Below are positions 24,977-33,545 of a stretch of DNA of 64,000 bases, piece after piece. Numbering within the stretch: the stretch's first letter is position 1; each line of letters starts with the position of its first letter. The notes under the pieces are model-generated. The model was not told the origin of the DNA. It saw nothing but the letters and a program-made list of their open reading frames with translations, and did no database searches. The stretch comes from Herpetosiphon llansteffanensis (GTDB lineage Bacteria > Chloroflexota > Chloroflexia > Chloroflexales > Herpetosiphonaceae). The stretch is from assembly GCF_003205875.1 (NCBI RefSeq), contig NZ_PUBZ01000079.1, forward strand, positions 51,909 to 115,908, in the 5' to 3' direction. Both the position numbers and the translations under genes were made by a program.

Positions 24977-25256
24977 GGTAGTTCTCCGTTATAGATAGAG
25001 GTCGGGGGTTGGTTGTTAAGATCCCCTCACCCCAACCCCTCGCCCGCGCTACGGGAGAGGGGCTTTAAGCTGGTTGTTTTGTCACAATCCGTGATGAAAC
25101 ACGGGTGCTCCCCTCGCCCGCGTGCAGTGGGCGAGGGGCTGGGGGTGAGGGCATGTGCTTGGTTGTTAACCCAATGATCCATTACAGATAGCTTCAGCCT
25201 TACCCTTCTTCGTGCTCTTAGCGCTCTTCGCGGTTCCTAGCCCCTGACCCCTCGTC
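24977..25256. repeat. MITE-like element (type A) and phrase repeats in the liv block
   Basis: Bases about 25018-25186 are a copy of the palindromic element: GATCCCCTCACCCCAACCCC at one side, GGGGGTGAGGGCATG at the other, and a right TIR ending CAATGATCCATTACA. The left TIR is degenerate. Then TTCGTGCTCTTAGCGCTCTT phrases follow. It interrupts the livH-hydrolase gap. Confidence 0.7.
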
Positions 25257-26309
25257 CTAGTTTTTATTGAAAATTCCGCCGGGCTTGAGCAGCAGCACAA
25301 CTGCCATTACCAGCACGGTCGAGGCCGAGGCGATGGCGGTGGGCAAGCCAGTTTCGAGCACCAAATGGTCGCTGAAGGTGCGCGCCAGCCCAATTAATAA
25401 GGCTCCTGCTGCCGCGCCGCTATAGCTGCCCAAGCCACCAATCACCACCACGATAAAGGCGAAAAGCTGGTATTCCAAGCCCATTTCGGGGTAAACCCCA
25501 ATAAACGAGGCTGCAACCGCGCCTCCCAAGGCTGCCAAGCCACTGCCAAAGCCAAATACTCCGGTAAAAACGCGGCGCACGTTGATGCCCATCGCTTCGA
25601 CCATGGCGCTATCTTGCACGCCAGCCCGAATTGTGAGGCCAATCCGTGAGCGGCGTAGCACCACGGCAATAATCACTGCCAGCGAAACGCTCAAGCAGAT
25701 CAAAAACAGGCTATAGCTGGGGAAGCGCCGACCCAACAGGCTCAGGCTTTCGGTGAGCATCGGCGGCTTGATTGGGGCGCGGCTAAGCGAACCCCATGCC
25801 GGAATCGTGCGTACCAAGGCATCGAACACAAAAACCAAGCCTAAGGTCAGCAACACTTGGTAAATTGGCCGCTTGTAGAGTGGGCGAATTAGGCTAATTT
25901 CGATGAGGCTGCCAACTGCTGCTCCCACCAAAGCACCAACAACCAAGCCAATGATAAAGCGCAGATTGCCGCTGGCGATGGTGAGCGGCCAATGGCCTGG
26001 ATAAGCAGGATCAAGCCATTGGTTGCATGTCCAAGCGCAGTAGCCACCGAGCATAAACAGCGAGCCATGGGCAAAATTGAGCACATCCATCAAGCCGAAA
26101 ATCAACGATAAACCAGCTGAAAGCATAAAGTAAATTGCGGCCAAGGTCAGGCCTGGCAACAAAATGCCAGTAATCAATTTGGGCCAACTGGCAGGTGCAA
26201 CCACCAACACTGTGGCAAAAATCAACACAAACACTGCTGGAATAACCAACGGCGCTAGACGCTCGCGCAACGGCTTGGCTTGAATTGTGGGAGGAGCAGC
26301 AACAGCCAT
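25257..26309 (-). CDS. livH: LIV-type ABC transporter permease LivH
   Basis: 350 residues with eight or more hydrophobic helices. The LSLIFGLMDVLNFAHGSLFMLGGY segment and the coupling loop GVQDSAMVEAMGINVRRV are diagnostic of LivH. It pairs with LivM. It has an extended N terminus of about 45 residues before the core. It starts 11 bases after the livF stop, so it is in the same operon as livG-livF. The gap after it (281 bases) contains a palindromic element. Confidence 0.92.
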   Translation of the reverse strand: MAVAAPPTIQAKPLRERLAPLVIPAVFVLIFATVLVVAPASWPKLITGILLPGLTLAAIYFMLSAGLSLIFGLMDVLNFAHGSLFMLGGYCAWTCNQWLDPAYPGHWPLTIASGNLRFIIGLVVGALVGAAVGSLIEISLIRPLYKRPIYQVLLTLGLVFVFDALVRTIPAWGSLSRAPIKPPMLTESLSLLGRRFPSYSLFLICLSVSLAVIIAVVLRRSRIGLTIRAGVQDSAMVEAMGINVRRVFTGVFGFGSGLAALGGAVAASFIGVYPEMGLEYQLFAFIVVVIGGLGSYSGAAAGALLIGLARTFSDHLVLETGLPTAIASASTVLVMAVVLLLKPGGIFNKN

Positions 26310-26320
26310 ACAAACACCTT

Positions 26321-27025
26321 TTAGGCAGCGCCAAGATAGCGCTGAATCAATTGCGGATTGGCCCGTAGCGCCGTCATCGTGCCATGATCGACAGTTCGGC
26401 CATCATCGAGCATAAAGTAGGCTTGGCTGATGGCGCTGGCCATACGAAAGTTTTGTTCAACCAACACCACCGTGGTATGTTCGCTCAGCGCGGTAATCGC
26501 CCGCATCATCTGTTCGATAATCACTGGCGCAAGGCCCTCACTTGGCTCATCAATCAACAGCAGTTGAGTTTCTGGAACCAAGGCGCGGGCAATCGCCAAC
26601 ATCTGTTGCTGGCCACCAGAAAGTTGGCTGCCGAGCAAGCGTTCGAGCCGCTGTAAATCAGGAAACAAGCTGAAGATCAAATCGCCGCGCCGCCGTAAAT
26701 CGCCGCGCTTGCGCTCTGCCAGCACCAAATGCTCGGTTACCGTGAGATCGCGGAAAATTGCCCGATGCTCTGGCACATAGCCAATGCCCAATTGGGCAAT
26801 TTTGAAGGTGCGCAAGCCGTTGATCCGTTGGCCTGCAAAGCGAATGGTGCCAGTTTGGGGCGGTGTAAGGCCCATAATCGATTTGAGCGTGGTGGTTTTG
26901 CCTGCGCCGTTGCGCCCAAGCATTGCGGTAATTGTGCCTTGCTCGGCCTGCAACGACACATCGTGCAAAATATGATATTGCCCGATGAAGGTCTGAATTT
27001 GCTCAACTTCAAGAATTGGTGTCAT
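26321..27025 (-). CDS. livF: LIV-type ABC transporter ATPase LivF
   Basis: 234 residues. Walker A LGRNGAGKTTTLKSIMG, signature LSGGQQQMLAIARAL, Walker B LLLIDEPSEGLAP, and His of the switch in VVLVEQNF. The GYVPEHRAIFRDLTVTEHL block is LivF-specific and separates it from LivG. It powers import with LivG. It overlaps the livG end by 17 bases. Confidence 0.94.
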   Translation of the reverse strand: MTPILEVEQIQTFIGQYHILHDVSLQAEQGTITAMLGRNGAGKTTTLKSIMGLTPPQTGTIRFAGQRINGLRTFKIAQLGIGYVPEHRAIFRDLTVTEHLVLAERKRGDLRRRGDLIFSLFPDLQRLERLLGSQLSGGQQQMLAIARALVPETQLLLIDEPSEGLAPVIIEQMMRAITALSEHTTVVLVEQNFRMASAISQAYFMLDDGRTVDHGTMTALRANPQLIQRYLGAA

Positions 27026-27812
27026 TGGCGACCTCGTGAGGCTGAGTTAGCACATCGTCATATAATTCGCCAAGGTAGGCTTGTTGCACCCGTTTATCTG
27101 CTGCAATCGCTTGGGGCGTGCCTTCGGCCAGTACACTGCCACCATGCATCACCGTAATCTGATCCGAAATGCTCATCACGACATCCATGCGATGCTCGAC
27201 CAAGATGATCGTATGTTGGCCGCTTTGGCGCAGTTGTTGAATAATCTCGATCAATTCGGGCACTTGGTTGGCGGCCATGCCAGCGGTTGGCTCATCGAGC
27301 AGTAGCAAGCGTGGTTCACTGGCCAGCAACAAAGCTAATTCAAGCTTGCGTTTATCGCCATGGGGCAAGGCACTGGCGAGCATGTGCTCAACGCCGCGCA
27401 AACCAACCAACGTGAGCGCTGTTTGTGCTCGTTCGTGGTAGCGCTGGAAACGATCGCTGTGCTGCCAAAATTTGAAGGTATCGCGGCCTCGCGCTTGAGC
27501 TGCCAAACGTACATTTTCGGCCACACTCAGCGAGGGAAACAAACTGGTAATTTGGTAGGCGCGGCCAATGCCCAAGTGAATCATGCGGTGCAAGGGCTGG
27601 CCGGTAATCTCGTTGCCAGCAAAAAACACCTTGCCACTGCTTGGCTTAATCGCGCCGCTAATCATGTTGAAGAAGGTCGTTTTTCCGGCCCCATTTGGCC
27701 CGATGACCGAATGAAACGAGCCTTCTTCAACTGCGATGCTTACATCACGCACCGCCTGCAAACCACCAAACGAACGTGAAAGATGTTCAGTTTTCAGCAA
27801 AACGTTTGGCAT
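27009..27812 (-). CDS. livG: LIV-type ABC transporter ATPase LivG
   Basis: 267 residues. Walker A IGPNGAGKTTFFNMISG, a degenerate signature ALPHGDKRKLELALLLA (the LivG family has LPYGxQRRLEIA here), Walker B LLLLDEPTAGMAA, and switch IILVEHRMDVVM. The RAYQITSLFPSLSVAENVRLAAQAR segment is LivG-like. First gene of the livG-livF-livH cluster, 269 bases downstream of livK, with hairpins in that gap. Confidence 0.94.
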   Translation of the reverse strand: MPNVLLKTEHLSRSFGGLQAVRDVSIAVEEGSFHSVIGPNGAGKTTFFNMISGAIKPSSGKVFFAGNEITGQPLHRMIHLGIGRAYQITSLFPSLSVAENVRLAAQARGRDTFKFWQHSDRFQRYHERAQTALTLVGLRGVEHMLASALPHGDKRKLELALLLASEPRLLLLDEPTAGMAANQVPELIEIIQQLRQSGQHTIILVEHRMDVVMSISDQITVMHGGSVLAEGTPQAIAADKRVQQAYLGELYDDVLTQPHEVANDTNS

Positions 27813-27918
27813 TGAAATTTCCTTTGATTTGCTAGTTGAGGGATGGGGATTCTTTCAAGGATAGGTTTTTAATCAAGTATTGGATCAAAGAATTGATTGG
27901 TGATCACCACCCTTCCGT

Positions 27919-27960
27919 CCCGCCTCAAGGCGGGAGACGCAGGGGGCTTTAATCCCCCTG
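27919..27960. other. Paired hairpins in the livK-livG gap
   Basis: CCCGCCT/AGGCGGG (27919-27934) and CAGGGGG/CCCCCTG (27940-27960) are two perfect seven-base stems side by side. On the minus strand they lie between livK and livG, where a partial terminator or stabilising structure would let the binding protein be made in excess. That role is inferred. Confidence 0.5.
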
Positions 27961-28081
27961 CACCCCCTCAAGGACAATCAGGGGCTATCATCCATTCACT
28001 GATGAACCAAAGGATTGCTGTTCGAATTGTAAAATCCAGATCTCAACCCGATCCCCGACCCCCATCAACCGATCCCTAGTT

Positions 28082-29431
28082 TTACTTCGTCACCATTACT
28101 GGCGGGGCGGTTTGTTCGGCGCTGCGTTCTTGCAGCAACTCAAAGAACTTCGCATCAGGGTCGCTGGTGCTGATCAATTTCACCATATACATCGGCTGGA
28201 GCGCTTGATGATCATCTTTGCGGAAGGTGTAGGTGCCTTTTGGCCCCTCAAAGCTCATGCCTTCGAGCGCTGCAATCAACGCATCGGCGTTGGTATCGCC
28301 CTTGGTTGCTTCCAAGCCGCGTACGGTTGCAATGCCCGAGGCCATCCCGCCAGCGGTAAAGAGATCAGGGTACGAGCCATATTTGGCTTTGTGCTGCTCA
28401 ACCAACCAATCGTTCACTTCGTTCTTGGGCAAGGTATAGTGGTAGGCGATCATGCCAACCGAGCCAACTGCATCGGCATAGACCATTGGCATGGTCACGT
28501 TATCGCCAAAGCCTGTTGCCAAGGTCAATTTATCGAGCACGCCTTGCTCTTGCATTTGCTGGAACAAGCGTGGGAAGTTCGAGCCAGCCCAGGTAACCAT
28601 CAAGACTTTGGCCTGTTTTTCGTCGGCGGCATCGAGCAATTTTTGCAAGTATGGCGTAAAGTCGGTCGTATCGGCGGGAATAAACACATCATCGGCGACG
28701 AACGTGCCACCGTTGGTCTCGATGATCGAGCGCCACGAAGCAGCTGAGCCTTTGCCGAAATCGGTGTCAGGAGCCAATTGGACAAACTCTTTGCCCACGT
28801 TCTCGACCATATACGGGCCTGCGGTCAAGGCATCTTGCAAGGTGTTGCGGCCAGTGCGGAAGACAAAACGATTGAAATTCGAGCCAGTAATTTGTGGCCC
28901 AGCCGCTGGGTCAATCATCGCAATGATGTTGTTTTCTTTGGCAATTTCAATCACGGTTAATGCGCTGGAGGTTGAGGCGCAGCATTGCAATAATTCAACG
29001 CCATCTTTTTCGATTAGCTCGCGGGCCAATTGGCGAGCACGTTCTGGGTTGTTTTCATCGTCTTTGACAATCACTTCAATTGGGCGGCCAGCAACTTGCA
29101 TCGTGCCGTTGGTGGCATATTCCAAGCCCAACATAAAGCCATTGATTTCTTGGCTGCCATACAACGATAAGGCCTTGGATTGATCGGTGATCAGGCCAAT
29201 TTTGATTGGTTTGCCAGTCGCGGCAGCGCTAGCGCTGGTTGGCGCGGCGGTTGGGTCGGTGCTTTCTGTGGTTGCGGCGGGAGCGGTCGTCGCGGGAGGA
29301 GCTTGGGTGGTTTGGGCCGATTCGCTGGTCGGATTGGTGGTCGTTGGCTCAACTCCGGTGCCACTGCTACAGGCAGCCAACAGCTGAATTGCAGTAACCA
29401 GAATGATCAACATCGAAATCAAACGCTTCAT
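28082..29431 (-). CDS. livK: LIV-type substrate-binding lipoprotein
   Basis: 449 residues. Lipoprotein signal peptide with Cys21 (QLLAACSSG), then a T/A/P/S-rich linker to about residue 70. The type I periplasmic-binding fold follows (KIGLITDQSKALSLYGSQEINGF, VIVKDDENNPERARQLARELIEKDGV, AMIDPAAGPQITGSNFNRFVFRT). It binds the solute outside the membrane and passes it to LivHM. The family includes receptors for leucine, amides, urea and aromatic acids; the ligand is not clear. AAAGGAGGA precedes the ATG. It follows the BTAD regulator and leads the transporter genes. Confidence 0.9.
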   Translation of the reverse strand: MKRLISMLIILVTAIQLLAACSSGTGVEPTTTNPTSESAQTTQAPPATTAPAATTESTDPTAAPTSASAAATGKPIKIGLITDQSKALSLYGSQEINGFMLGLEYATNGTMQVAGRPIEVIVKDDENNPERARQLARELIEKDGVELLQCCASTSSALTVIEIAKENNIIAMIDPAAGPQITGSNFNRFVFRTGRNTLQDALTAGPYMVENVGKEFVQLAPDTDFGKGSAASWRSIIETNGGTFVADDVFIPADTTDFTPYLQKLLDAADEKQAKVLMVTWAGSNFPRLFQQMQEQGVLDKLTLATGFGDNVTMPMVYADAVGSVGMIAYHYTLPKNEVNDWLVEQHKAKYGSYPDLFTAGGMASGIATVRGLEATKGDTNADALIAALEGMSFEGPKGTYTFRKDDHQALQPMYMVKLISTSDPDAKFFELLQERSAEQTAPPVMVTK

Positions 29432-29506
29432 TACGTGCGTCCTCCTTTGGACTATGCAATTGAAGTAGCTCTCACTTCAGCATAGCAAAGGCTAGTTACA
29501 CTTGAG

Positions 29507-30778
29507 TTACAGTTGGTTCAGCGTTTGTTCTGCTTGCTGATAGGCCGCTTTGGTCGTAGCCAACGGCGCTAAACCTAAATCGTGCTCCAAGGTTTGTTGG
29601 CAGCGTTGATAGCTGCGTTGCAATTGTTGACGATTGCCCAGTTGCGCATAGGCCATAAAGCTGGCTTGATAGGCTGTTTCGTGATAGGGATCAGCCTGAA
29701 GCGCCGCCTCTGCCCATTCTAAGGCCTCGTTTGGCTGCTGTTCGGCCAGCAATAATTGGGCGAGATCGCAGGCCGCTTGGACATAATTAGCCCGTAATTG
29801 CTCGCGCAACCCATTGGCCCAATCGCTATACAAACAATCGCCCAAAAAATCGCCAGTATACACATTGAGCGCTTGGCGATAGTAATTAATCGCCTCTGGT
29901 CGATTGCTGGCTTGGGTTGCCCGTTGCAGCAATTGCTCAAAACGCAGCAGATCAAGCTGAATCGGTGCAGTATCGAGCGCCAAACGATAGGCAGTATGGC
30001 GGCGTTGAATGTAGCTTGAGGCTTGGCGGGTCGGGCGTTCTGGCTCCAACACGGCGGTCAGCGCATTCAGTGCCACTTTAAATTGGGCTTCTGCTTGGCT
30101 CGGCGCTAAATCGGGCCAAAATAGCTCGCAAATTTGCTCGCGCTGCATCCATTGGCCGCGCTGGGTAATTAACACGCCGAGCAAGGCAATTGCCGATTTG
30201 CGGCCCCAATTGATAATCTCACTTGAGCCACGCCATGCGCGCAGTTGGCCAAAGGCTTGCATATGCAACACATTTGGGGCTTGCCAATGGCTTGGCGGCA
30301 GCATCAAGTTTGGTTGTTCATTGATAATAATTCCGCTGCTGGCTGGCTCGCTGCCAAGTTGGCCAAGCTGTTGTAGCGCATTAATCCGCGCTTCAGTCAT
30401 CACCAACATCCCAAGCGAGATGATGGTGTGGGTGCGTTCGAGCCACCAAGCCAAGGCCTCTGGCTCACGCGCCAACGCCTGCTTCAAAAATTGGGTCATC
30501 ACGTTGGTCGAAAGATGGGTCACCAGCATGCTATGGACTGGCGAAATGCCTTGTTGTGCCCGCTGCACCGCCACATTGCGCCAATAATCAGCATAAACCG
30601 AGGTTGTGCCTTGGGCCAAATCAATCTCGATTGAATGGATCGCGTTGTAGAGCGCCATTTTGACATGCTGCTGCGGCAAACTGGCATACACAGGCACATG
30701 GTTCGCAACAATTTGCGCAGAAACATGGTCAACAAAATCGGGCAAGAGTTGGTGAAAAACACGTACTACCTGTTGCAT
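29507..30778 (-). CDS. BTAD-domain transcriptional regulator with N-terminal sensor-like domain
   Basis: 423 residues in three parts. Residues about 1-130 are helical and recall RsbRD-type N-terminal domains (tentative). About 160-250 form a winged-helix DNA-binding region (WGRKSAIALLGVLITQRGQW, then REQICELFWPDLAPSQAEAQFKVAL), as in SARP/BTAD regulators. About 255-420 form the BTAD repeat domain (ALNVYTGDFLGDC, AALQADPYHETAYQASFMAYAQLGNR, LEHDLGLAP). Such proteins activate nearby operons. Its place just before livK on the same strand suggests it controls the transport-activation block. Confidence 0.85.
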   Translation of the reverse strand: MQQVVRVFHQLLPDFVDHVSAQIVANHVPVYASLPQQHVKMALYNAIHSIEIDLAQGTTSVYADYWRNVAVQRAQQGISPVHSMLVTHLSTNVMTQFLKQALAREPEALAWWLERTHTIISLGMLVMTEARINALQQLGQLGSEPASSGIIINEQPNLMLPPSHWQAPNVLHMQAFGQLRAWRGSSEIINWGRKSAIALLGVLITQRGQWMQREQICELFWPDLAPSQAEAQFKVALNALTAVLEPERPTRQASSYIQRRHTAYRLALDTAPIQLDLLRFEQLLQRATQASNRPEAINYYRQALNVYTGDFLGDCLYSDWANGLREQLRANYVQAACDLAQLLLAEQQPNEALEWAEAALQADPYHETAYQASFMAYAQLGNRQQLQRSYQRCQQTLEHDLGLAPLATTKAAYQQAEQTLNQL

Positions 30779-31140
30779 ACGCTACTCCTCAGCAGTGAGG
30801 TGATGGTTGGTCGAAGCAGTTGGGGTTATTTAAGCATTGAAACACTATTATAGCAGAGCGATGAAATTATGAAGGATGAGGGATGAAGGATGAAGGATGA
30901 ATATCAAAAGTCAGAAGTCAGAAGTCAAACATAGGGATCGGGGGTTAGGAGCTGGGGATCGGGTGCTCCTACTATGCCCATAGCCAAGTTTATTATGTTC
31001 TATGCTCTATGTTCTTCGTGTCCTTCGTGGATCAATCTCGATTGTATCGATATAATCTCCGATAGCCCATAGCCTATAGCCCCATGATACGGATATGTTC
31101 TATGCTCTATGTTCTATGTTCTCTAAAAAGCGAGGTGCTG
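30779..31140. repeat. Phrase repeats upstream of DUF1697 gene
   Basis: Bases 30779-30855 are unique and should hold the promoter of the BTAD regulator. After that come GGATGAGGGATGAAGGATG units, AAAAGTCAGAAGTCAGAAG units, GGGGGTTAGGAGCTGGGG, TATGTTCTATGCTCTATG and TTCGTGTCCTTCGTGGATC phrases, up to the next start codon. Confidence 0.7.
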
Positions 31141-31686
31141 ATGACAACGATTGCTTTTTTACGCGCGATCAACATTACCAACCATTTTGTGAAGATGGAA
31201 GATTTGCGGGCGGTGTTGGTTGCGCAAGGTTTTCATAATGTTCAGACCTATATTCAATCGGGCAATGTGGTTTTCGATGATCCCAGCAGCAGCTATGCAG
31301 AGGCCGAGGAGTTGATTAATCGCCAGCTTGAGGCTCGCTTTGGCTTTGCGGTCGAAACATTTTTGCGCTCAGCCAGCGAGTTGGTCGCGCTTGAACAAAC
31401 CTGTCCATTCAAACCAAGCGAAATCGACCCTAAAGCTGCGTTGTATGTGACCTTTGTTCGCCACGAGCCTGATGCAGAGGCCCAAGCTCGCTTAGCCAAA
31501 CACCAAAACGAATTGGATACCTTTCGCATTACGGGGCGGCATGTGTGGTGGCTGCGGCATAAACAAGTTGGCGAGAGTAAGTTTAGCGGCGCAAAATTGG
31601 AGCGGGCGCTCAAACAAGCAGGAACCGCCCGCAATATCACGACAATTCGTGCTATGATCACTAAATATGGCTTTACAAACGCCTAA
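31141..31686 (+). CDS. DUF1697 family protein
   Basis: 181 residues. The DUF1697 pattern is clear: FLRAINI at the start, VQTYIQSGNVVFDDPSSS, and the C-terminal RHVWWLRHKQVGESKFSGAKLERAL. The domain is widespread and has no established function. The ATG at 31141 follows GCGAGGTGCTG; a longer frame reads back into repeat sequence and is rejected. msrA follows after 21 bases, so the two are likely co-transcribed. Confidence 0.88.
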   Translation: MTTIAFLRAINITNHFVKMEDLRAVLVAQGFHNVQTYIQSGNVVFDDPSSSYAEAEELINRQLEARFGFAVETFLRSASELVALEQTCPFKPSEIDPKAALYVTFVRHEPDAEAQARLAKHQNELDTFRITGRHVWWLRHKQVGESKFSGAKLERALKQAGTARNITTIRAMITKYGFTNA

Positions 31687-31707
31687 ACATCAAGGCAAAG
31701 GTGTTCT

Positions 31708-32163
31708 ATGCACGAGCGAATAATTGTTGGGGCTGGCTGTTTTTGGGGTGTCGAAGAAGCCTTGCGCTCGATCAATGGCATCGTCCAAACCCAAGCGGGC
31801 TATGCTGGCGGCTGGACGCAACATCCAAGCTATGAGGATGTTTGTGCAGGCACAACTGGCCATGCAGAGGTTGTCGAAGTACAATTTGATCCCACAATTA
31901 TCAGTTTGGCAACGCTATTGAACCACTTTTGGGCAATGCTGGAGCCGCCGCTCGATCCCGATCCGCAATATCGCCCGCTGATTATTTGCAGCACTGCCGC
32001 TCAGTTGGAGCTAGCTCTGGCCAGTAAGCTAGCGCAACCGCAGCTGGCTGATCTCAACATTGAAATCTTAATTGATCTGCCGTTTTACCCCGCCGAGGAG
32101 TATCATCAACAATGCTACAGCAAATGGCGTACGCGCTTCGAGCGCAGGGCTAAAGCTGTTTAA
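31708..32163 (+). CDS. msrA: Peptide methionine-S-sulfoxide reductase MsrA
   Basis: 151 residues, a compact MsrA. It reduces Met-S-sulfoxide in proteins using thioredoxin. The catalytic Cys11 is in AGCFWGVEEAL, the family signature; GYAGGW and HAEVVEVQFDP also match. A Cys in HQQCYSKW near the C terminus could be the resolving residue. Its stop codon lies 14 bases inside the end of the convergent flavoprotein gene. The pairing with two thioredoxin-reductase-like genes within 7 kb fits a repair role. Confidence 0.92.
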   Translation: MHERIIVGAGCFWGVEEALRSINGIVQTQAGYAGGWTQHPSYEDVCAGTTGHAEVVEVQFDPTIISLATLLNHFWAMLEPPLDPDPQYRPLIICSTAAQLELALASKLAQPQLADLNIEILIDLPFYPAEEYHQQCYSKWRTRFERRAKAV

Positions 32164-33067
32164 TCAGATCTTGAATTAGTTCGTGATTGATGCCTGCGCC
32201 TGCCATCGCTCCACCAGCGGCGGCATTGATGGCTTGTTGCATGCCTGCGGTTGCATCGCCAGCTGCATACACGCCCGGCACGCTGGTTTGGCCCAACATT
32301 TGCACCTTGATCAAGCCAGGCATTTGGGGATTATCTGAGGTTTCGCAGCCTAATTGCGCTGGCAGTTGGCTGCGTTGGCGTTGCGGCACGCCAATCAACA
32401 AGCCGCTGCGAGCCAATGGCTCGCCTTGGTCAAAAATCAAATGCGTCAGGTGGCCATTGGCTTGCTCAATGCCCACCAAGCGATCTTCGCGAATTGGCAA
32501 GTTGAGTTTGGCCAAGATTTGGCGTTGCTCTGGACTAAGTTGGGCCTCGCCATTGGTACAAACTACCAAATCGCTGCTCCAGTTTTGCAGCAAGGTTGCG
32601 ACATGAAACAGTCGATCTGCATCAGAAACCAAGACCGCCAATGGTTGATCGCGCACTTCCCAGCCGTGGCAGTAGGGGCAGTGAAACACGCTCGATCCCC
32701 ATAATTCGGCCATTCCTGCGATTTGTGGCAATTCATCGATCACGCCTGAGGCAATCAATAATTTGCGGCTGTGTAATTCGCTGCCATCATCAAGCGTTAC
32801 CACAAAACCGCCATCAATCGCTTGGCCATGCTTGGCAGTGGCAAAACGAACTTCCACGCTTGGATAAGGCTTCAGCTGATCGCGGCCAATTTGGCGCAAC
32901 TCTGCTGGCAAAATGCCATCACGTGAGAGAAAATTATGCACGCCAGGCGATTGGGCATTGCGCGGCTGTTGGCTATCGAGCACCACAACCGTACGCCGCG
33001 CCCGACCCAACACCAACGCTGCACTCAAGCCAGCGACGCTGCCCCCAACAATAATCACATCAAGCAT
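32150..33067 (-). CDS. Thioredoxin reductase-like FAD/NAD(P) oxidoreductase
   Basis: 305 residues. N-terminal FAD motif DVIIVGGSVAGLSAALVLGR, a redox-active CPYCHGWE (Cys130, Cys133) in place of the CAxC of true TrxB, and the C-terminal GVYAAGDATAGMQQAI FAD block. It belongs to the group of small thioredoxin reductase-like proteins with CPYCHG sites, some of which act on low-molecular thiols or have unknown partners. The NADPH site is degenerate (VLVSDADRLFHV rather than GGGxxA). The start at 33067 follows AAGGAG. A near-consensus promoter with an overlapping palindrome lies upstream (33090-33126), so the gene is likely controlled by a redox or MarR-type repressor. Confidence 0.88.
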   Translation of the reverse strand: MLDVIIVGGSVAGLSAALVLGRARRTVVVLDSQQPRNAQSPGVHNFLSRDGILPAELRQIGRDQLKPYPSVEVRFATAKHGQAIDGGFVVTLDDGSELHSRKLLIASGVIDELPQIAGMAELWGSSVFHCPYCHGWEVRDQPLAVLVSDADRLFHVATLLQNWSSDLVVCTNGEAQLSPEQRQILAKLNLPIREDRLVGIEQANGHLTHLIFDQGEPLARSGLLIGVPQRQRSQLPAQLGCETSDNPQMPGLIKVQMLGQTSVPGVYAAGDATAGMQQAINAAAGGAMAGAGINHELIQDLIKQL

Positions 33068-33545
33068 TACGAAAACTCCTTATTGATACTTGATATCAAT
33101 ATATAAGGATTCTGTTAAAATGTCAAATTTGTAATGATCGTTATAGTGAATCGGATTGCGCTACTAGCTCTTTACTCGCATAGCAGGGAGGAACTTAACC
33201 TTACAAGGGTAGGTTTTGAGCGATTGGGAGGTTGTGGACCATTCCCTCACCCCCCAGCCCCCTCTCCCACTGAACGCGGGCGAGGGGGAGCCGACCAATG
33301 TGTACCAGAAAATGGCGGAAAACCACCGTCTAAAGCTCCTCGCCCGCGCACGGGAGAGGGGGCTGGGGTGAGGGGATCCTAAAAACCGACCCTTGGAAGC
33401 CGACCCCCGCGCCCACTGAACGCGGGCGAGGGGGAGCGGTCGTTTTGCCAAAGCATGGGTGCAAAACCACGGAATGAACGCTCCTCGCCCGCGCACGGGA
33501 GAGGGGGCTGGGGTGAGGGGATCCTAAAAACCGAATAGTGTCAGC
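33068..33545. repeat. Gap with two MITE-like elements of TIR type B
   Basis: After the promoter (33068-33130), bases 33205-33394 are a complete element with ends AAGGGTAGGTTTT and AAAAACCGACCCTT. The core holds two hairpins made of CCCTCTCCCACTGAACGCGG and CCTCGCCCGCGCACGGGAG type arms. Bases 33408-33533 are a second, left-truncated copy. The AAGGGT-type ends differ from the TGTACTGG ends of type A copies, while the core is shared. Confidence 0.75.
33090..33126 (-). promoter_or_regulatory. Promoter and operator-like palindrome of the flavoprotein gene
   Basis: On the minus strand TTGACA (33121-33126) and TATATT (33098-33103) stand 17 bases apart, a strong sigma70 promoter. TTGATATCAA (33090-33099) overlaps the -10 box and the probable start site. 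A wider repeat ATTGATA-TCAAG-TATCAAT spans 33083-33101. This arrangement suits a dimeric repressor. Confidence 0.7.

Noticed and set aside
27941..27990. GGGGGC...CCCCCT hairpin as another MITE copy
   Set aside because: Sequence differs from the palindromic core and has no terminal inverted repeats of either type.
33164..33496. 110-codon minus-strand frame across the palindromic elements
   Set aside because: Its sequence is simply the translated MITE-like core and tracks the repeat, not a gene.
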